A program made the translations under genes and the position numbers. This document shows positions 30,611-39,322 of a stretch of 64,000 nt of DNA, piece by piece. The stretch comes from Glacieibacterium sp965200405 (GTDB taxonomy: Bacteria > Pseudomonadota > Alphaproteobacteria > Sphingomonadales > Sphingomonadaceae). Every line of letters starts with the position of its first letter. Within the stretch, counting starts at the first letter, position 1. The stretch is from NCBI RefSeq assembly GCF_965200405.1, contig NZ_OZ241356.1:1488001-1552000 (forward strand), read 5' to 3'. Under the pieces are notes generated by a model that saw only the letters and a program-made list of their open reading frames with translations, was not told the origin of the DNA and made no database searches.

Positions 30611-31588
30611 CTAGCGCGCCTCGACCAGTTCGATCGCCTCGTGGCTGGGGCCTTCGATCATCACGGCGCGGGCGCTGCCGATCCGGTAGATGCGTTTCAG
30701 GATCGGCACCCCCTCGCGCTTGAACCGGGCGATCCAGGCGTCGAGGTCGGTGACACTCAGGCCGACATGATCGATCAGGTGGCCGCGGGTCGAAACCAGC
30801 CGCCGCCCGGTCTGGTTCGGATACCAGTTCATCGCCACGCCGCTGAAGCTGACGCCACCGGTCGGCGAGCGGTAGGTGCCTTCCGGGTTCAGCGACGGCC
30901 ATGACCGATCGGCGCCGCGCGGCATCCGGCAGTCGGCTTCGGTGGGCGGGACGATGCCGCGCCGCGGGGTCGCGTCGAGGTGGCGGGTGTACCAGGCCTG
31001 GGCACACAGCGGCTCCTCCTGCCACATGTGGACGTGATCGATGCGCTCGGCGGGCGCGTTGCCGGTGAACTCGATCACCGCCTTGTCCGGTCCGGCGATA
31101 TAGCCGTTGCCCCCGACGCGGCGCGGCTGGAGGTTTTGAGCTTGGGCCTCGGCGAGCTGAGCGCGGGTGCGGCCGGGGACGCCGGGCGGGTAGGGGTAGG
31201 TGTCGCTGCTGATGCCGACGAAACCGCCGCCGTCGCCGGTGTAGAACGGCACGAGCCGGTCCTTGAAGGTGGCCAGGCTGGCCCGGGCATCGACGACGTT
31301 CCAGCCGAAGTGCCAATAGGCCGTCTGCTCCGGATCGGCCTTGGGCGGCGAGGCGACCTTGTCGAAGACGATCAGCACGTCGTCGGGCGAGGACAGCGCC
31401 GGCTTGCCCTGCCAGCTCACCCGCGATGTGGTCGGGAACGCCTTGATGTAGAAGGCGATGGCGGCTTCGGGATCGCGCGCGTTGAGGTGGATGTGATGAA
31501 AGCGCGGCGCCGGCAGATCCGCCGCCGCGGCGCCGCCTGCACCGGCCCAAGCCCAGGCTCCAAGCGCGACCAGCAGGAGCCGCTTCAC
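30611..31588 (-). CDS. Exported VOC (glyoxalase/dioxygenase-fold) family protein
   Basis: 325 residues from a GTG start, four bases after the preceding NHL gene stop. Signal peptide about 1-23 (LVALGAWAWAGAGGAAAA). Two VOC modules: the first opens with RFHHIHLNARDPEAAIAFY, the second includes HLIDHVGLSVTDLDAWIARF and ends AVMIEGPSHEAIELVE, with His and Glu residues placed as VOC metal ligands. VOC enzymes include lyases, epimerases and ring-cleaving dioxygenases; which applies here is not visible. It is the last gene of a run of exported proteins, and convergent with glxR. Confidence 0.82.
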   Translation of the reverse strand: MKRLLLVALGAWAWAGAGGAAAADLPAPRFHHIHLNARDPEAAIAFYIKAFPTTSRVSWQGKPALSSPDDVLIVFDKVASPPKADPEQTAYWHFGWNVVDARASLATFKDRLVPFYTGDGGGFVGISSDTYPYPPGVPGRTRAQLAEAQAQNLQPRRVGGNGYIAGPDKAVIEFTGNAPAERIDHVHMWQEEPLCAQAWYTRHLDATPRRGIVPPTEADCRMPRGADRSWPSLNPEGTYRSPTGGVSFSGVAMNWYPNQTGRRLVSTRGHLIDHVGLSVTDLDAWIARFKREGVPILKRIYRIGSARAVMIEGPSHEAIELVEAR

Positions 31589-31592
31589 CGCC

Positions 31593-32657
31593 TCATCGCA
31601 GGGTCAGTTTCTGGACGCGGTAGTTGCCGACCTCGCCGACGTAGAGCTGGCCGGCGGTGCGGCAGTCGATGGCGTTGACCGTGCCGAATTCGCCGGGCCG
31701 CTTGCCCGCCCGGCCGAACCTGCCGACGATCCGCCCGTCCAGGTCGAGCTGGTAGATTTCGCCGCCGGTATCGAGATCGTCGACCGGGTTGGAGTTGGAG
31801 CTGAACAGCGTCGGACGCGGCCCCTTGGTCAGGCACAGCGCCGCCGGTGCGCCGACGCCGGTGATCGAGCGCTTGAAAGCGCCGTCGCCGTCGAAGACCT
31901 GGATGCGCTTGTTGCCGGCGTCGGCGACATAGACGTTGCCGGCGGCATCGATCGCGATCGAATGGACGTCGGCGAACTGACCGTCGCCGCTGCCGGTGCT
32001 GCCCCAGGACTTGAGGAAGACGCCGGCCTTGTCGAACTTGGCGATGCGGGTGTTGGTGCCGACGCCGTCCGCAACGTAGATGTTGCCCGCCGCATCCCAA
32101 GAGACGTCGGCCGGTGCAGCGAACAGGTCCTGCGGGGCTCCGGCGCCGGGCAGGCTGCCGGCGCGGGGCGGCCGGGGCGGGCCTTCGGGAACGCTGATAT
32201 CCTCAGGCTTGCGCCCCAGCAGCAAAAGGATGCGGCTGCCGGTCGGATCGAATTTGATGACCATGCCGCTATAGGCATCGACCGCCCAGACATTGTCCTG
32301 CGCATCGACCCTGACCTGCTGCGCTGACAGGAAGCCATAGGCCCCCTTGCCGATCTCGCGGACGAACTTGCCCGCGGCATCGAACTCCATCAACGCCGCG
32401 CCATTGTGCGCAAACGCCCGCGCGCCGCCCAGCGTCGCGGTCGGATCGCCGGTCCGCATGTAGATGAAGACATGGCCCCTGGAGCTGGTCGCAACCCCGG
32501 CGACCTCGCCGAAATAGGTGTCCGGCGGCATCTTCAGCGGCTCGACCGCAGTGAACTTCAGCGTCGGAGCGGGGGCCTGGGCCAGCGCCGCCGCGGACAG
32601 CATCGCAGCGGCCGCGAGCAGCAGGCACCGCAGCGCGGGCGTTCGACCGGTCATCAT
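31593..32657 (-). CDS. Exported NHL-repeat beta-propeller protein (copy 2)
   Basis: 354 residues from ATG 32657 (TGATG overlap with the upstream NHL gene). Signal peptide about 1-26 (LLAAAAMLSAAALAQA). At least five NHL-type blades are seen, with motifs such as VRVDAQDNVWAVDAYSGMVIKF, VSWDAAGNIYVADG, IAIDAAGNVYVADAGNKRIQVF and GQLYVGEVGNYRVQKL in shortened form. Six-bladed NHL propellers include peptidyl-amidating lyase, SMP30-like lactonases and pure binding proteins. It resembles its neighbour along its length, so the pair arose by duplication. Catalytic role unproven. Confidence 0.85.
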   Translation of the reverse strand: MMTGRTPALRCLLLAAAAMLSAAALAQAPAPTLKFTAVEPLKMPPDTYFGEVAGVATSSRGHVFIYMRTGDPTATLGGARAFAHNGAALMEFDAAGKFVREIGKGAYGFLSAQQVRVDAQDNVWAVDAYSGMVIKFDPTGSRILLLLGRKPEDISVPEGPPRPPRAGSLPGAGAPQDLFAAPADVSWDAAGNIYVADGVGTNTRIAKFDKAGVFLKSWGSTGSGDGQFADVHSIAIDAAGNVYVADAGNKRIQVFDGDGAFKRSITGVGAPAALCLTKGPRPTLFSSNSNPVDDLDTGGEIYQLDLDGRIVGRFGRAGKRPGEFGTVNAIDCRTAGQLYVGEVGNYRVQKLTLR

Positions 32658-33694
32658 CACTTGCCAGCCCCCTGGAGCACGAACTTCTGCGCTCGCCACG
32701 ATTCGATCTCGCCGACGAAAAGCTCGTCGGGGTTGCGGCAATCGATGGCGTGGACGACCTGGAAACCCGGCGCCTCCTTGCCGGCATAGCCGAACTTGCC
32801 GACCACCGTGCCGTCGAGCTCGAGCTTGTAGATCTGGCCGGTGCGCTCCCAGGTGCCGGGCGCGTTGCCGTTCGGGTTGGAGTTGGAGGCGAACAGATAC
32901 TGGTGTGGCCCCTGCGAGATGCAGTCGGTCCAGGCCGTGCCGACGTTGGTGTACGCCGCCTTCCAGCGCAGGTCGTTGTCGAGCACGACATAGCGCGCGT
33001 TGCCGCGGTCGGCGACATAGACATTGCCCGAGCGGTCGACCTGCAGGCCGTGCGGCAGGTTGAACTCGCCCTGGCCGCTGCCCGCTGCCGAGCCGCCGAA
33101 CTTGCCGACGAAGCGTCCGTCTCGGTCGTATTTGACTACCCGGTTGTTGCAATAGCCGTCCGCCACGAAGATGTTGCCCTGCGGGTCCCAGGCGACGTCC
33201 GACGGTCGGCAGAACGTATATTTCTCGTCCGGCGGATTGGGTCCGCGCCGGGTCGCGACCAGCCCGGCGGTGACCGGCGGACGGTGGCCGAGCACCATCA
33301 GGATGCGGCTGCCGTCGGGGTTGAACTTGGTGACGACGTTGGTGCCCTCGTCGACGGTCCAGACATTATCCTGCGCATCGACGCGTACGGCATGCGGGAA
33401 CTGGAAGCCGTAATAACCCTTGCCGATCTCGCGGACGAAATTGCCGAGCTTGTCGAACTGCCACAGCCGGCCGCCCGGGTTGCCGCGAAAGAAGATAAAT
33501 ATGTCACCGCGGGAGTTGGTGGCGATGCCCTGCGCCTCTCCCATGAACTCGCCGGCGGGAATCTTGAAAAAGCCGGGGACCGCCTTGTACGGCAGCACCG
33601 GGACGTTGGGCGCGGTCGCGGCGACCTGTGCGGCCGCGGGAACGCCGGTCGACAGGCAGATCGCTGCCAGTCCCGACTTCAGACAGCGTTTCAA
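32657..33694 (-). CDS. Exported NHL-repeat beta-propeller protein (copy 1)
   Basis: 345 residues, signal peptide about 1-22 (SGLAAICLSTGVPAAAQ). Repeats include GIATNSRGDIFIFFRG, VRVDAQDNVWTVDEGTNVVTKF, DVAWDPQGNIFVADGYCNNRVVKY and GLQVDRSGNVYVADRGNARYVV, a domain layout close to peptidyl-alpha-hydroxyglycine alpha-amidating lyase. The paired cysteine region of true PAL enzymes was not verified. It precedes and overlaps the second NHL gene. The tandem pair suggests two steps on related ligands or a heterodimer. Confidence 0.85.
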   Translation of the reverse strand: MKRCLKSGLAAICLSTGVPAAAQVAATAPNVPVLPYKAVPGFFKIPAGEFMGEAQGIATNSRGDIFIFFRGNPGGRLWQFDKLGNFVREIGKGYYGFQFPHAVRVDAQDNVWTVDEGTNVVTKFNPDGSRILMVLGHRPPVTAGLVATRRGPNPPDEKYTFCRPSDVAWDPQGNIFVADGYCNNRVVKYDRDGRFVGKFGGSAAGSGQGEFNLPHGLQVDRSGNVYVADRGNARYVVLDNDLRWKAAYTNVGTAWTDCISQGPHQYLFASNSNPNGNAPGTWERTGQIYKLELDGTVVGKFGYAGKEAPGFQVVHAIDCRNPDELFVGEIESWRAQKFVLQGAGK

Positions 33695-33727
33695 ACCAGC
33701 CTCCCCTAAGTTGCGCCCGTCGTCCCG

Positions 33728-34249
33728 CTAGAATTTGAACTCCGCCAGCCCGGCGAGCGCGCAGGCCTCGTCGTCGACCTGCCCGGTCGGCCCGGAGACG
33801 GCCAGCGCCCCGATGATCGTGCCGTTCCTGACGATCGGCACGCCGCCCCCCGACGCGCGCAGGCTGGAATCGTTCTCGATCAGCGAGTTGGGCGGCGGTG
33901 ATCCGATGCTCCTGGCGAAAGCGCTCGACGCCATGCCCTTCTTCAGCACGGTGTAGGCCTTGCGCCGCGCCGCTTCGAAGGAGTTGCCGCGCGCCCCATC
34001 CGCCGACAGCAGGACCTTGATGTTGCCGTTGAGGTCGACGACCTGGACCGTCGTCGGCGAATTCTTGAGCAGACACGCCGCCTGCGCGGTCCGGACCGCG
34101 GCCAGCGCCTGGTCGAGCGGTATCAGCCGGTCGGGCGGGATCGCCGGGGCCGGGACGATCTCCCAGGGCTTCGGCGCTGCGTCCTGCGCCGAAGCATCCG
34201 TCGCTCCGGCCCAGGCTCCGATCGCGAGGATGAGGAGCCCGGCGCGCAT
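33728..34249 (-). CDS. Exported GlcG/HbpS-like (heme-binding, DUF336) family protein
   Basis: 173 residues, signal peptide about 1-22 (LLILAIGAWAGATDASAQ). Family blocks: VVDLNGNIKVLLSADGARGNSFEAARRKAYT shortened (about 70-100), then GGGVPIVRNGTIIGALAVSGPTG and DDEACALAGL near the end. GlcG proteins occur with glycolate oxidase genes, and HbpS binds heme outside the cell. Here it sits four bases beyond a ThuA gene and 33 bases before an NHL gene in a run of exported proteins. Molecular function is unknown. Confidence 0.88.
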   Translation of the reverse strand: MRAGLLILAIGAWAGATDASAQDAAPKPWEIVPAPAIPPDRLIPLDQALAAVRTAQAACLLKNSPTTVQVVDLNGNIKVLLSADGARGNSFEAARRKAYTVLKKGMASSAFARSIGSPPPNSLIENDSSLRASGGGVPIVRNGTIIGALAVSGPTGQVDDEACALAGLAEFKF

Positions 34250-34253
34250 GGTG

Positions 34254-35252
34254 TCAGGAGAATATCTTCTTGGGATTGGCGTGTGCCCAGGTCTTGGAAT
34301 CGGGCGATGCCGACCATTTGATCGCGTTGGTCATCAGCGTCCGGAACGACGGATTGGTCCAGGCCCGGTTGTCATGACCGTGCTGGATATAGACGATCGG
34401 CGAACGCTCCGCGGTCTTGACCCAGGCGGTCATGTTACTGCCCGCCGGATGCCCGGCCTGTTCCGGCCGGAAATTCTCGGCGACCGGCTTGAAGTCGGTG
34501 CGCAGCAGCGCATGGACCGAATCCTCGAACATCGGCGAAAGGTAGGTCTCGTCGACGATGTCGAAGCCGTCGCCCAGGCCCTGCGTGATCGGGTGCGCCT
34601 TGTCGACGACGGTGATGTGCTCGCTGACGCCGGCGTGATAGCCGGACTGGGGGTAGTTCTTGCCGCGGATGTTCTTCAGCGGGACGTCCCAGTCGGATGC
34701 ACCGCCCATGACCTCGACGTATTCGGGCCAGGTGTGATTCCACGACGACAGCGCGTGGTGGAAGAAGACGAAGCCCTTGTCGCCGTTGCGCAGCAGCTGC
34801 TTGAAGTCGGCGCGAAGCTTGGGTGACGGCGGATGGAAGGTGAAGTTGCGCTTGCCGTCCGGGCCGGGCGCCAGCTCGTCGCGGCCGGCAAAGGCGTCGT
34901 AGAACAGGAACACGTCATAGCCGGCGGCCAGCTTGGGGTCGAAGAACGCCTGTGCGGCAGGATGCTCGACGTGCGTCCAGGTGATGTCCTTGCCCATCGA
35001 GTCGAGCGTCAGGAACAGGTTCTCCCGGTCGAACGGGTGCGACTTGGTGATGAACAGCACCTTGATCGGGCCGGTGCCACCCTGCGGCATCGGGCGTGTC
35101 GCAGGCGGCGGTACGGCGGGTGCGGCGGGCGGGCCGGGCGCCGGCTGGGCCTGCGCGCCGATCAGGGGCAATGCCGCGACGACCGAGGCGGCGCCCACTG
35201 CCCGACCGAACAGACTGCGGCGCGATAGCTTGTCCGAGTCGATCTTCGACAT
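34254..35252 (-). CDS. Tat-exported ThuA-like domain protein (copy 2)
   Basis: 332 residues from ATG 35252, chosen because it follows AGGGGAC and places a twin-arginine signal at the N-terminus (LSRRSLFGRAVGAASVVAALPLIGAQA). The ThuA fold (type 1 glutamine amidotransferase-like) covers about 60-330: KVLFITKSHPFDRENLF, YDVFLFYDAF, GDKGFVFFHHALSSW, SPIVYIQHGHDNRAWTNPSF. It is a paralogue of the gene 35 bp upstream. ThuA is linked to trehalose and disaccharide keto-derivative use in rhizobia, but activity is ill defined. Tat export implies folding, possibly with a cofactor, before translocation. Confidence 0.88.
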   Translation of the reverse strand: MSKIDSDKLSRRSLFGRAVGAASVVAALPLIGAQAQPAPGPPAAPAVPPPATRPMPQGGTGPIKVLFITKSHPFDRENLFLTLDSMGKDITWTHVEHPAAQAFFDPKLAAGYDVFLFYDAFAGRDELAPGPDGKRNFTFHPPSPKLRADFKQLLRNGDKGFVFFHHALSSWNHTWPEYVEVMGGASDWDVPLKNIRGKNYPQSGYHAGVSEHITVVDKAHPITQGLGDGFDIVDETYLSPMFEDSVHALLRTDFKPVAENFRPEQAGHPAGSNMTAWVKTAERSPIVYIQHGHDNRAWTNPSFRTLMTNAIKWSASPDSKTWAHANPKKIFS

Positions 35253-35287
35253 GTTGCGTCCCCTGATACCTGCGTGCCGAACGAGTG

Positions 35288-36319
35288 CTAGACGAAGATC
35301 CGCTTTGGATTGGCGTGGGCCCAGGCCTTGGATTCCGGCGACGCGGCCCATTTGATCGCGTTGCTCATCAGCAGGCGCCATTTCGGATTGACCCAGGCGA
35401 CGACGTCATGGCCGTGCTGGATATAGACGATCGGCGAGCGCTCGGCGGTCTTGACCCAGGCGCTCATGGTGCTGCCGGGAACATGGCCGGGGCCGACATG
35501 CGTGCTGCCGGGAGCATGCTGGAACTTGTCGGCGGTCGGCACGAAGTCGGTGCGCAACAGGCAGTGCACCGAATCCTCGAACATCGGGCACAGATAGGTC
35601 TCGTCGACGATGTCGAAGCCGTCGCCCAGGCCTTGGGTGATCGGGTGCGTCTTGTCGACGACGCTGACGAACTGCTCGGTGCCCTGGCGGTAGCCGGAAG
35701 CCGGATAGTCCTTGCCGCGAATGTTCTTGAGCGGCGTCCCCCAGTCGGCGGCGCCGCCCATCATCTCGACATAGGCGTTGGAGCCGTTGACGCCGGCGGG
35801 CCAGGTGTGGGTCCATGACGCGAGCGCGTGATGGAAGAAGACGAAGCCCTTGTCGCCGTTCTGCATCAGCTGCTTGAGGTTGGCCTGCATCTCCGCGGTC
35901 GGCACGGTGTCGACGAAGTCGCGGCTGTTGGGCTTGGTCTCGCGGCCGGCAAAGGCGTCGTAGAACAGGTAGACGTCGAACTTCTTCGCGGCGCGTGGAT
36001 CATAGAACAGCTCCGCCGCCGGGTGCTCGACATGCGTCCAGGTGATGTCGTCGCCCATCGAATCGAGCGCCAGGAACAGGTTCTCGCGGTCGAACGGATG
36101 GAACGAGCTGATGAACAGCACGCGGATCGGACCGTTGCCGCCCTGCTTCATCGCCTGTGGCGGCGGGGCCGGGGCCGGCGCCGGCCGCGCAGCGGGCTGG
36201 GCATTGGCGATCAGAGGCAGGGTGCCGGCGACGGTTGCGGCTGCTGCCATGCGCCCGAACATCGCGCGCCGCGACAAGCTCTTGTCGGCGCCATCACCAT
36301 TGTTGCTGGTCATTCGCAT
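35288..36319 (-). CDS. Tat-exported ThuA-like domain protein (copy 1)
   Basis: 343 residues with twin-arginine signal LSRRAMFGRMAAAATVAGTLPLIANA (shortened here to its core) and a Pro/Ala linker, then a ThuA domain: RVLFISSFHPFDRENLF, DVYLFYDAFAGRE, GDKGFVFFHHALASW, HGHDVVAWVNPKWR. Very similar to the next gene, so a tandem duplication. It is first in the six-gene run of exported proteins ending with the VOC gene; a terminator upstream separates it from the isochorismatase-like gene. Confidence 0.88.
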   Translation of the reverse strand: MRMTSNNGDGADKSLSRRAMFGRMAAAATVAGTLPLIANAQPAARPAPAPAPPPQAMKQGGNGPIRVLFISSFHPFDRENLFLALDSMGDDITWTHVEHPAAELFYDPRAAKKFDVYLFYDAFAGRETKPNSRDFVDTVPTAEMQANLKQLMQNGDKGFVFFHHALASWTHTWPAGVNGSNAYVEMMGGAADWGTPLKNIRGKDYPASGYRQGTEQFVSVVDKTHPITQGLGDGFDIVDETYLCPMFEDSVHCLLRTDFVPTADKFQHAPGSTHVGPGHVPGSTMSAWVKTAERSPIVYIQHGHDVVAWVNPKWRLLMSNAIKWAASPESKAWAHANPKRIFV

Positions 36320-36457
36320 CTCCCCGGTAAGCTATTTTGCTCTTGCCCGAGTCGTGTCACCAATCGACGCCAAAGGCAATCGCCGGTGCGCCGCAATTCT
36401 CATTCCTGGTAAAAGCTTGGTCCCACCCGTCCATCTGTCGCGACCGGGCGCGGACAA

Positions 36458-36490
36458 AGAAAAGGGCCCCGCTTTCGCGGAGCCCTTTTC
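36458..36490 (-). terminator. Rho-independent terminator after the isochorismatase-like gene
   Basis: AAAAGGGCcCCGC, loop tttc, GCGGaGCCCTTTT, with A- and T-runs on both sides, so it can work in either direction. It ends the gene on its right (minus strand). Confidence 0.88.
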
Positions 36491-36509
36491 CTGTCGTCTG
36501 GACTGGCGT

Positions 36510-37154
36510 TCAGACGGTTTCGTAGCCGCGCGATTTCACTTCGGTCGTGGACTCGCCGCTGAGCTCGCCGAGCCATTGTTCATGGGTCATCGGGCGCGAG
36601 AACATCGGGAAGTTCTTTGCGACGGCAAAGGACTGCTCTTCCGAACTGACGGTGGCGGTGCAATCGGTCAGCGTGACGACGCTATAGCCTTTCTCATAGC
36701 CCACCCGCATCGTCGATTCGACGCAGCAATTGGTCAGGAAGCCGCCGAGCGCGATATCGGTGATGCCGCGGCTGCGCAGGACGAAGTCGAGGTTGGTGCT
36801 CTCGAACCCGCAAAGCCCGCGCTTGCCCTCGATGACGATGTCGCCGGCCTGCGGCTTGAGCGAATCGACGATCTGGGCGCCCCAGCCACCCTTGATGAAC
36901 GACTTCGAATCGACGACGGCCTTCAGGATGCCATAAGGCTCGTCGCGCAGCTCGCCATAGCCCTCGGCAAAGGTGATCGGCACCAGCACGATGGTCGCGC
37001 CGAGTTCGCGTGCCCGGGCAACCGTCTCGATCGTGTTGGCGAGCATGTTGGTGCTGTCCATGACCGGCTTGACGGCTTCATGCAGCGTGCCGCCTTCGGT
37101 GGTGAAGTCGTTCTGATACTCGATCAGAACCAGCGCTGTCTTCTTCGGATCCAC
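36510..37154 (-). CDS. Cysteine hydrolase, isochorismatase family
   Basis: 214 residues, no signal peptide. The catalytic triad of the family is visible: Asp16 (IEYQNDF), Lys111 (IEGKRGLCGF) and Cys144 (LTNCCVEST), with the cis-peptide region preceding the cysteine. Family members hydrolyse amides and ureas (nicotinamidase, N-carbamoylsarcosine amidase, ureidoacrylate hydrolase) or isochorismate. It is divergent from dld, and a terminator separates it from the exported-protein run. No siderophore genes are near, so an amidase-like role is more likely. The ribosome site is GGGAGAT. Confidence 0.9.
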   Translation of the reverse strand: MDPKKTALVLIEYQNDFTTEGGTLHEAVKPVMDSTNMLANTIETVARARELGATIVLVPITFAEGYGELRDEPYGILKAVVDSKSFIKGGWGAQIVDSLKPQAGDIVIEGKRGLCGFESTNLDFVLRSRGITDIALGGFLTNCCVESTMRVGYEKGYSVVTLTDCTATVSSEEQSFAVAKNFPMFSRPMTHEQWLGELSGESTTEVKSRGYETV

Positions 37155-37380
37155 GTTTCATCTCCCAAGGAACTGCGGACGTGCGCGGATTTTCTAGGGA
37201 TCCGGCAAGCCGTCGGCGCCCACATAGCCCGAGATCAAAGCCTGTGTCACGTCCCAAGGCAGCGCGACCGACGCGTGAGAACAAGCACCGGAGAAACATT
37301 GACGGCCAAGGGGGCGTGTTGCATCTGGCGAGCTCGTACAACGGGTTGCGACAGTTCTTCTCGATCTCGCCGTTCACCCG

Positions 37381-39114
37381 ATGAGAGTATCTGCAATGAA
37401 CCAGCATGCTGCGATCGAGGTGGATGTTACGGCGATGCGCGCCGAACTGGTCACTGCATTGAAGGACGTCGTCGGTAGTCGTCAGGTTCATACCAGCGAC
37501 GCTGCGACGCGATCTTACCGGATGGGCTATCGATTTGGCGGCGGCCGCGTCCTGGCCGTGGTCTGCCCGGGCTCACTGGTTGAGATGTGGCGCGTTACCA
37601 GCCTGGTCGTCGCGGCCGGCCAGATCCTCATCATGCAGGCCAGCAATACCGGCCTGACCGGCGGCTCGACCCCCGATGGCAACGACTATGACCGCGATAT
37701 CGTCATCGTCAGCACGCTGCGGATGGCCAAGGTCCAACTGATCCAGGACGGCAAGCAGGTCATCTGCCTGCCCGGCGCGACGCTCAACCAGCTCGAAAGG
37801 CTGCTCAAGCCGCTGGGTCGCGAGCCGCATTCGGTGATCGGCTCGTCGTGCATCGGCGCTTCGGTGCTCGGCGGGATCAGCAACAATTCCGGCGGCGCGC
37901 TGGTCCGCCGCGGCCCGGCGTTCACCGAGATGGCGTTGTTCGCCCGCGCCCGCGCCGACGGCACGCTGGAACTGGTCAATCACCTCGGCGTCCAGCTCGG
38001 CGACGCGCCCGAGGAGATACTGACCCGGCTGGAGAACCAGGATTACGCCGCGACGGACGTCGTCGACAGCGGCGCGCGGGCGTCGGACAACGACTATGCC
38101 GCACACGTCCGGGACGTCGATGCAGCAACCCCGGCGCGCTTCAACGCCGACCCCAGCCGGTTGTTCGAGGCATCGGGCTCGGCCGGCAGGATGGTGCTGT
38201 TCGCCGTCCGGCTCGATACATTCCCGCGGGAGGCCGAGACGTCGGTGTTCTACATCGGCACCAACGACACCGCCGACCTGACCGCGATCCGCCGCGGCAT
38301 GCTGCGCAGCAACCAGCCGCTGCCGATCGCCGGCGAATACATGCACCGCGACGCCTTCAACCTGACCGAGCGCTACGGCAAGGACACCTTCCTGGCGATC
38401 CGGCGCCTGGGCACCGACAAGCTGCCGACGCTGTTCCGCCTCAAGGACAAGGTCGATGCGATGGCGCGCAAGATCGGCATTCGGGCGCTGAGCGACCGCG
38501 TCCTGCAGCTTGCCAGCCGCGTCGCGCCCTCCCACCTGCCGCCGCGGATGCTCGAGTTTCGCGACCGGTTCGAACATCATCTGGTGGTCAGGGTGTCGGC
38601 GGCCGATGCCGGCGCACTGCGCGACCTGCTCGACGCCCGTCTGGGTCCGGCCGATGCCGATTACTACGCCTGCACGCCGGTCGAGGCGGAGGCGGCGTTC
38701 CTGCACCGCTTCGCTGCGGCCGGTGCGGCGGTCCGCTACCGCACCATCCACGCCGCCGAGGTCGAGGAGATCGTCGCGCTCGACATCGCGCTGCGCCGCG
38801 ACGACCAGGCCTGGTTCGAAACCCTGCCACCCGAAGTCGAGGCCGGCATCAGCCACAAACTCTATTACGGGCACTTCTTCTGCCACGTCTTCCACCAGGA
38901 CTATATCGTCCGCAAAGGCGTCGATCCGCTGGCGCTGGAGCATGCGATGTGGGCGCTCCTCGACGATCGCGGCGCCGAATATCCAGCCGAGCACAATGTC
39001 GGGCACCTGTATCCAGCCAAGCCGAACCTGGTCGAGTTCTACAAGGAGCTGGACCCGTGCAACTGCCTCAATCCAGGTATCGGCCAGACTTCGAAACAGG
39101 CGCACTGGCAGTAA
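37381..39114 (+). CDS. dld: Quinone-dependent D-lactate dehydrogenase Dld
   Basis: 577 residues (ATG at 37396 also possible). It follows E. coli Dld closely block by block: FPGSLxELWRV-like PGSLVEMWRV, ILIMQASNTGLTGGSTPDGNDYDRD, LGREPHSVIGSSCIGASV, GGISNNSGGALVRRGPA, DTPARYNADP-like ATPARFNADPSRLFE, AGEYMHRD, PSHLPPRM and the C-terminal AEHNVGHLY with NPGIGQTSK. An FAD enzyme bound peripherally to the inner membrane that oxidises D-lactate to pyruvate and passes electrons to quinone. It pairs functionally with the LctP permease in this block. Confidence 0.96.
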   Translation: MRVSAMNQHAAIEVDVTAMRAELVTALKDVVGSRQVHTSDAATRSYRMGYRFGGGRVLAVVCPGSLVEMWRVTSLVVAAGQILIMQASNTGLTGGSTPDGNDYDRDIVIVSTLRMAKVQLIQDGKQVICLPGATLNQLERLLKPLGREPHSVIGSSCIGASVLGGISNNSGGALVRRGPAFTEMALFARARADGTLELVNHLGVQLGDAPEEILTRLENQDYAATDVVDSGARASDNDYAAHVRDVDAATPARFNADPSRLFEASGSAGRMVLFAVRLDTFPREAETSVFYIGTNDTADLTAIRRGMLRSNQPLPIAGEYMHRDAFNLTERYGKDTFLAIRRLGTDKLPTLFRLKDKVDAMARKIGIRALSDRVLQLASRVAPSHLPPRMLEFRDRFEHHLVVRVSAADAGALRDLLDARLGPADADYYACTPVEAEAAFLHRFAAAGAAVRYRTIHAAEVEEIVALDIALRRDDQAWFETLPPEVEAGISHKLYYGHFFCHVFHQDYIVRKGVDPLALEHAMWALLDDRGAEYPAEHNVGHLYPAKPNLVEFYKELDPCNCLNPGIGQTSKQAHWQ

Positions 39115-39322
39115 AACTCCGCCGCCCGCACAGGTGAACGGCACGAGCGCTGCGCCCGATCCGGCCGGCGGCGCGTTGGCCCGGCTCGGCGGGTCGATGG
39201 TGAACCGCGTTGCGGGGCAGATTGCGGTGAGTTCGACGATGTCTATCTACCGCGCCGGCGGTGAGCGCGGTTCCAAGTCGCGCTCAATTGCGCCGTCGTT
39301 CCGGCGCGGCTAGAGCGGCGGC

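Noticed and set aside
32658..33152. In-frame extension upstream of the second NHL gene
   Set aside because: Arg/Gln-rich, lies inside the first NHL gene, and ATG 32657 begins with a proper signal peptide.
37573..39144. 523-codon open frame on the minus strand
   Set aside because: Antisense to dld.
39134..39313. GTG-started 59-residue frame between dld and gshA
   Set aside because: Weak ribosome site, Ser/Gly/Arg-rich, no recognised family; could be real but evidence is too thin.
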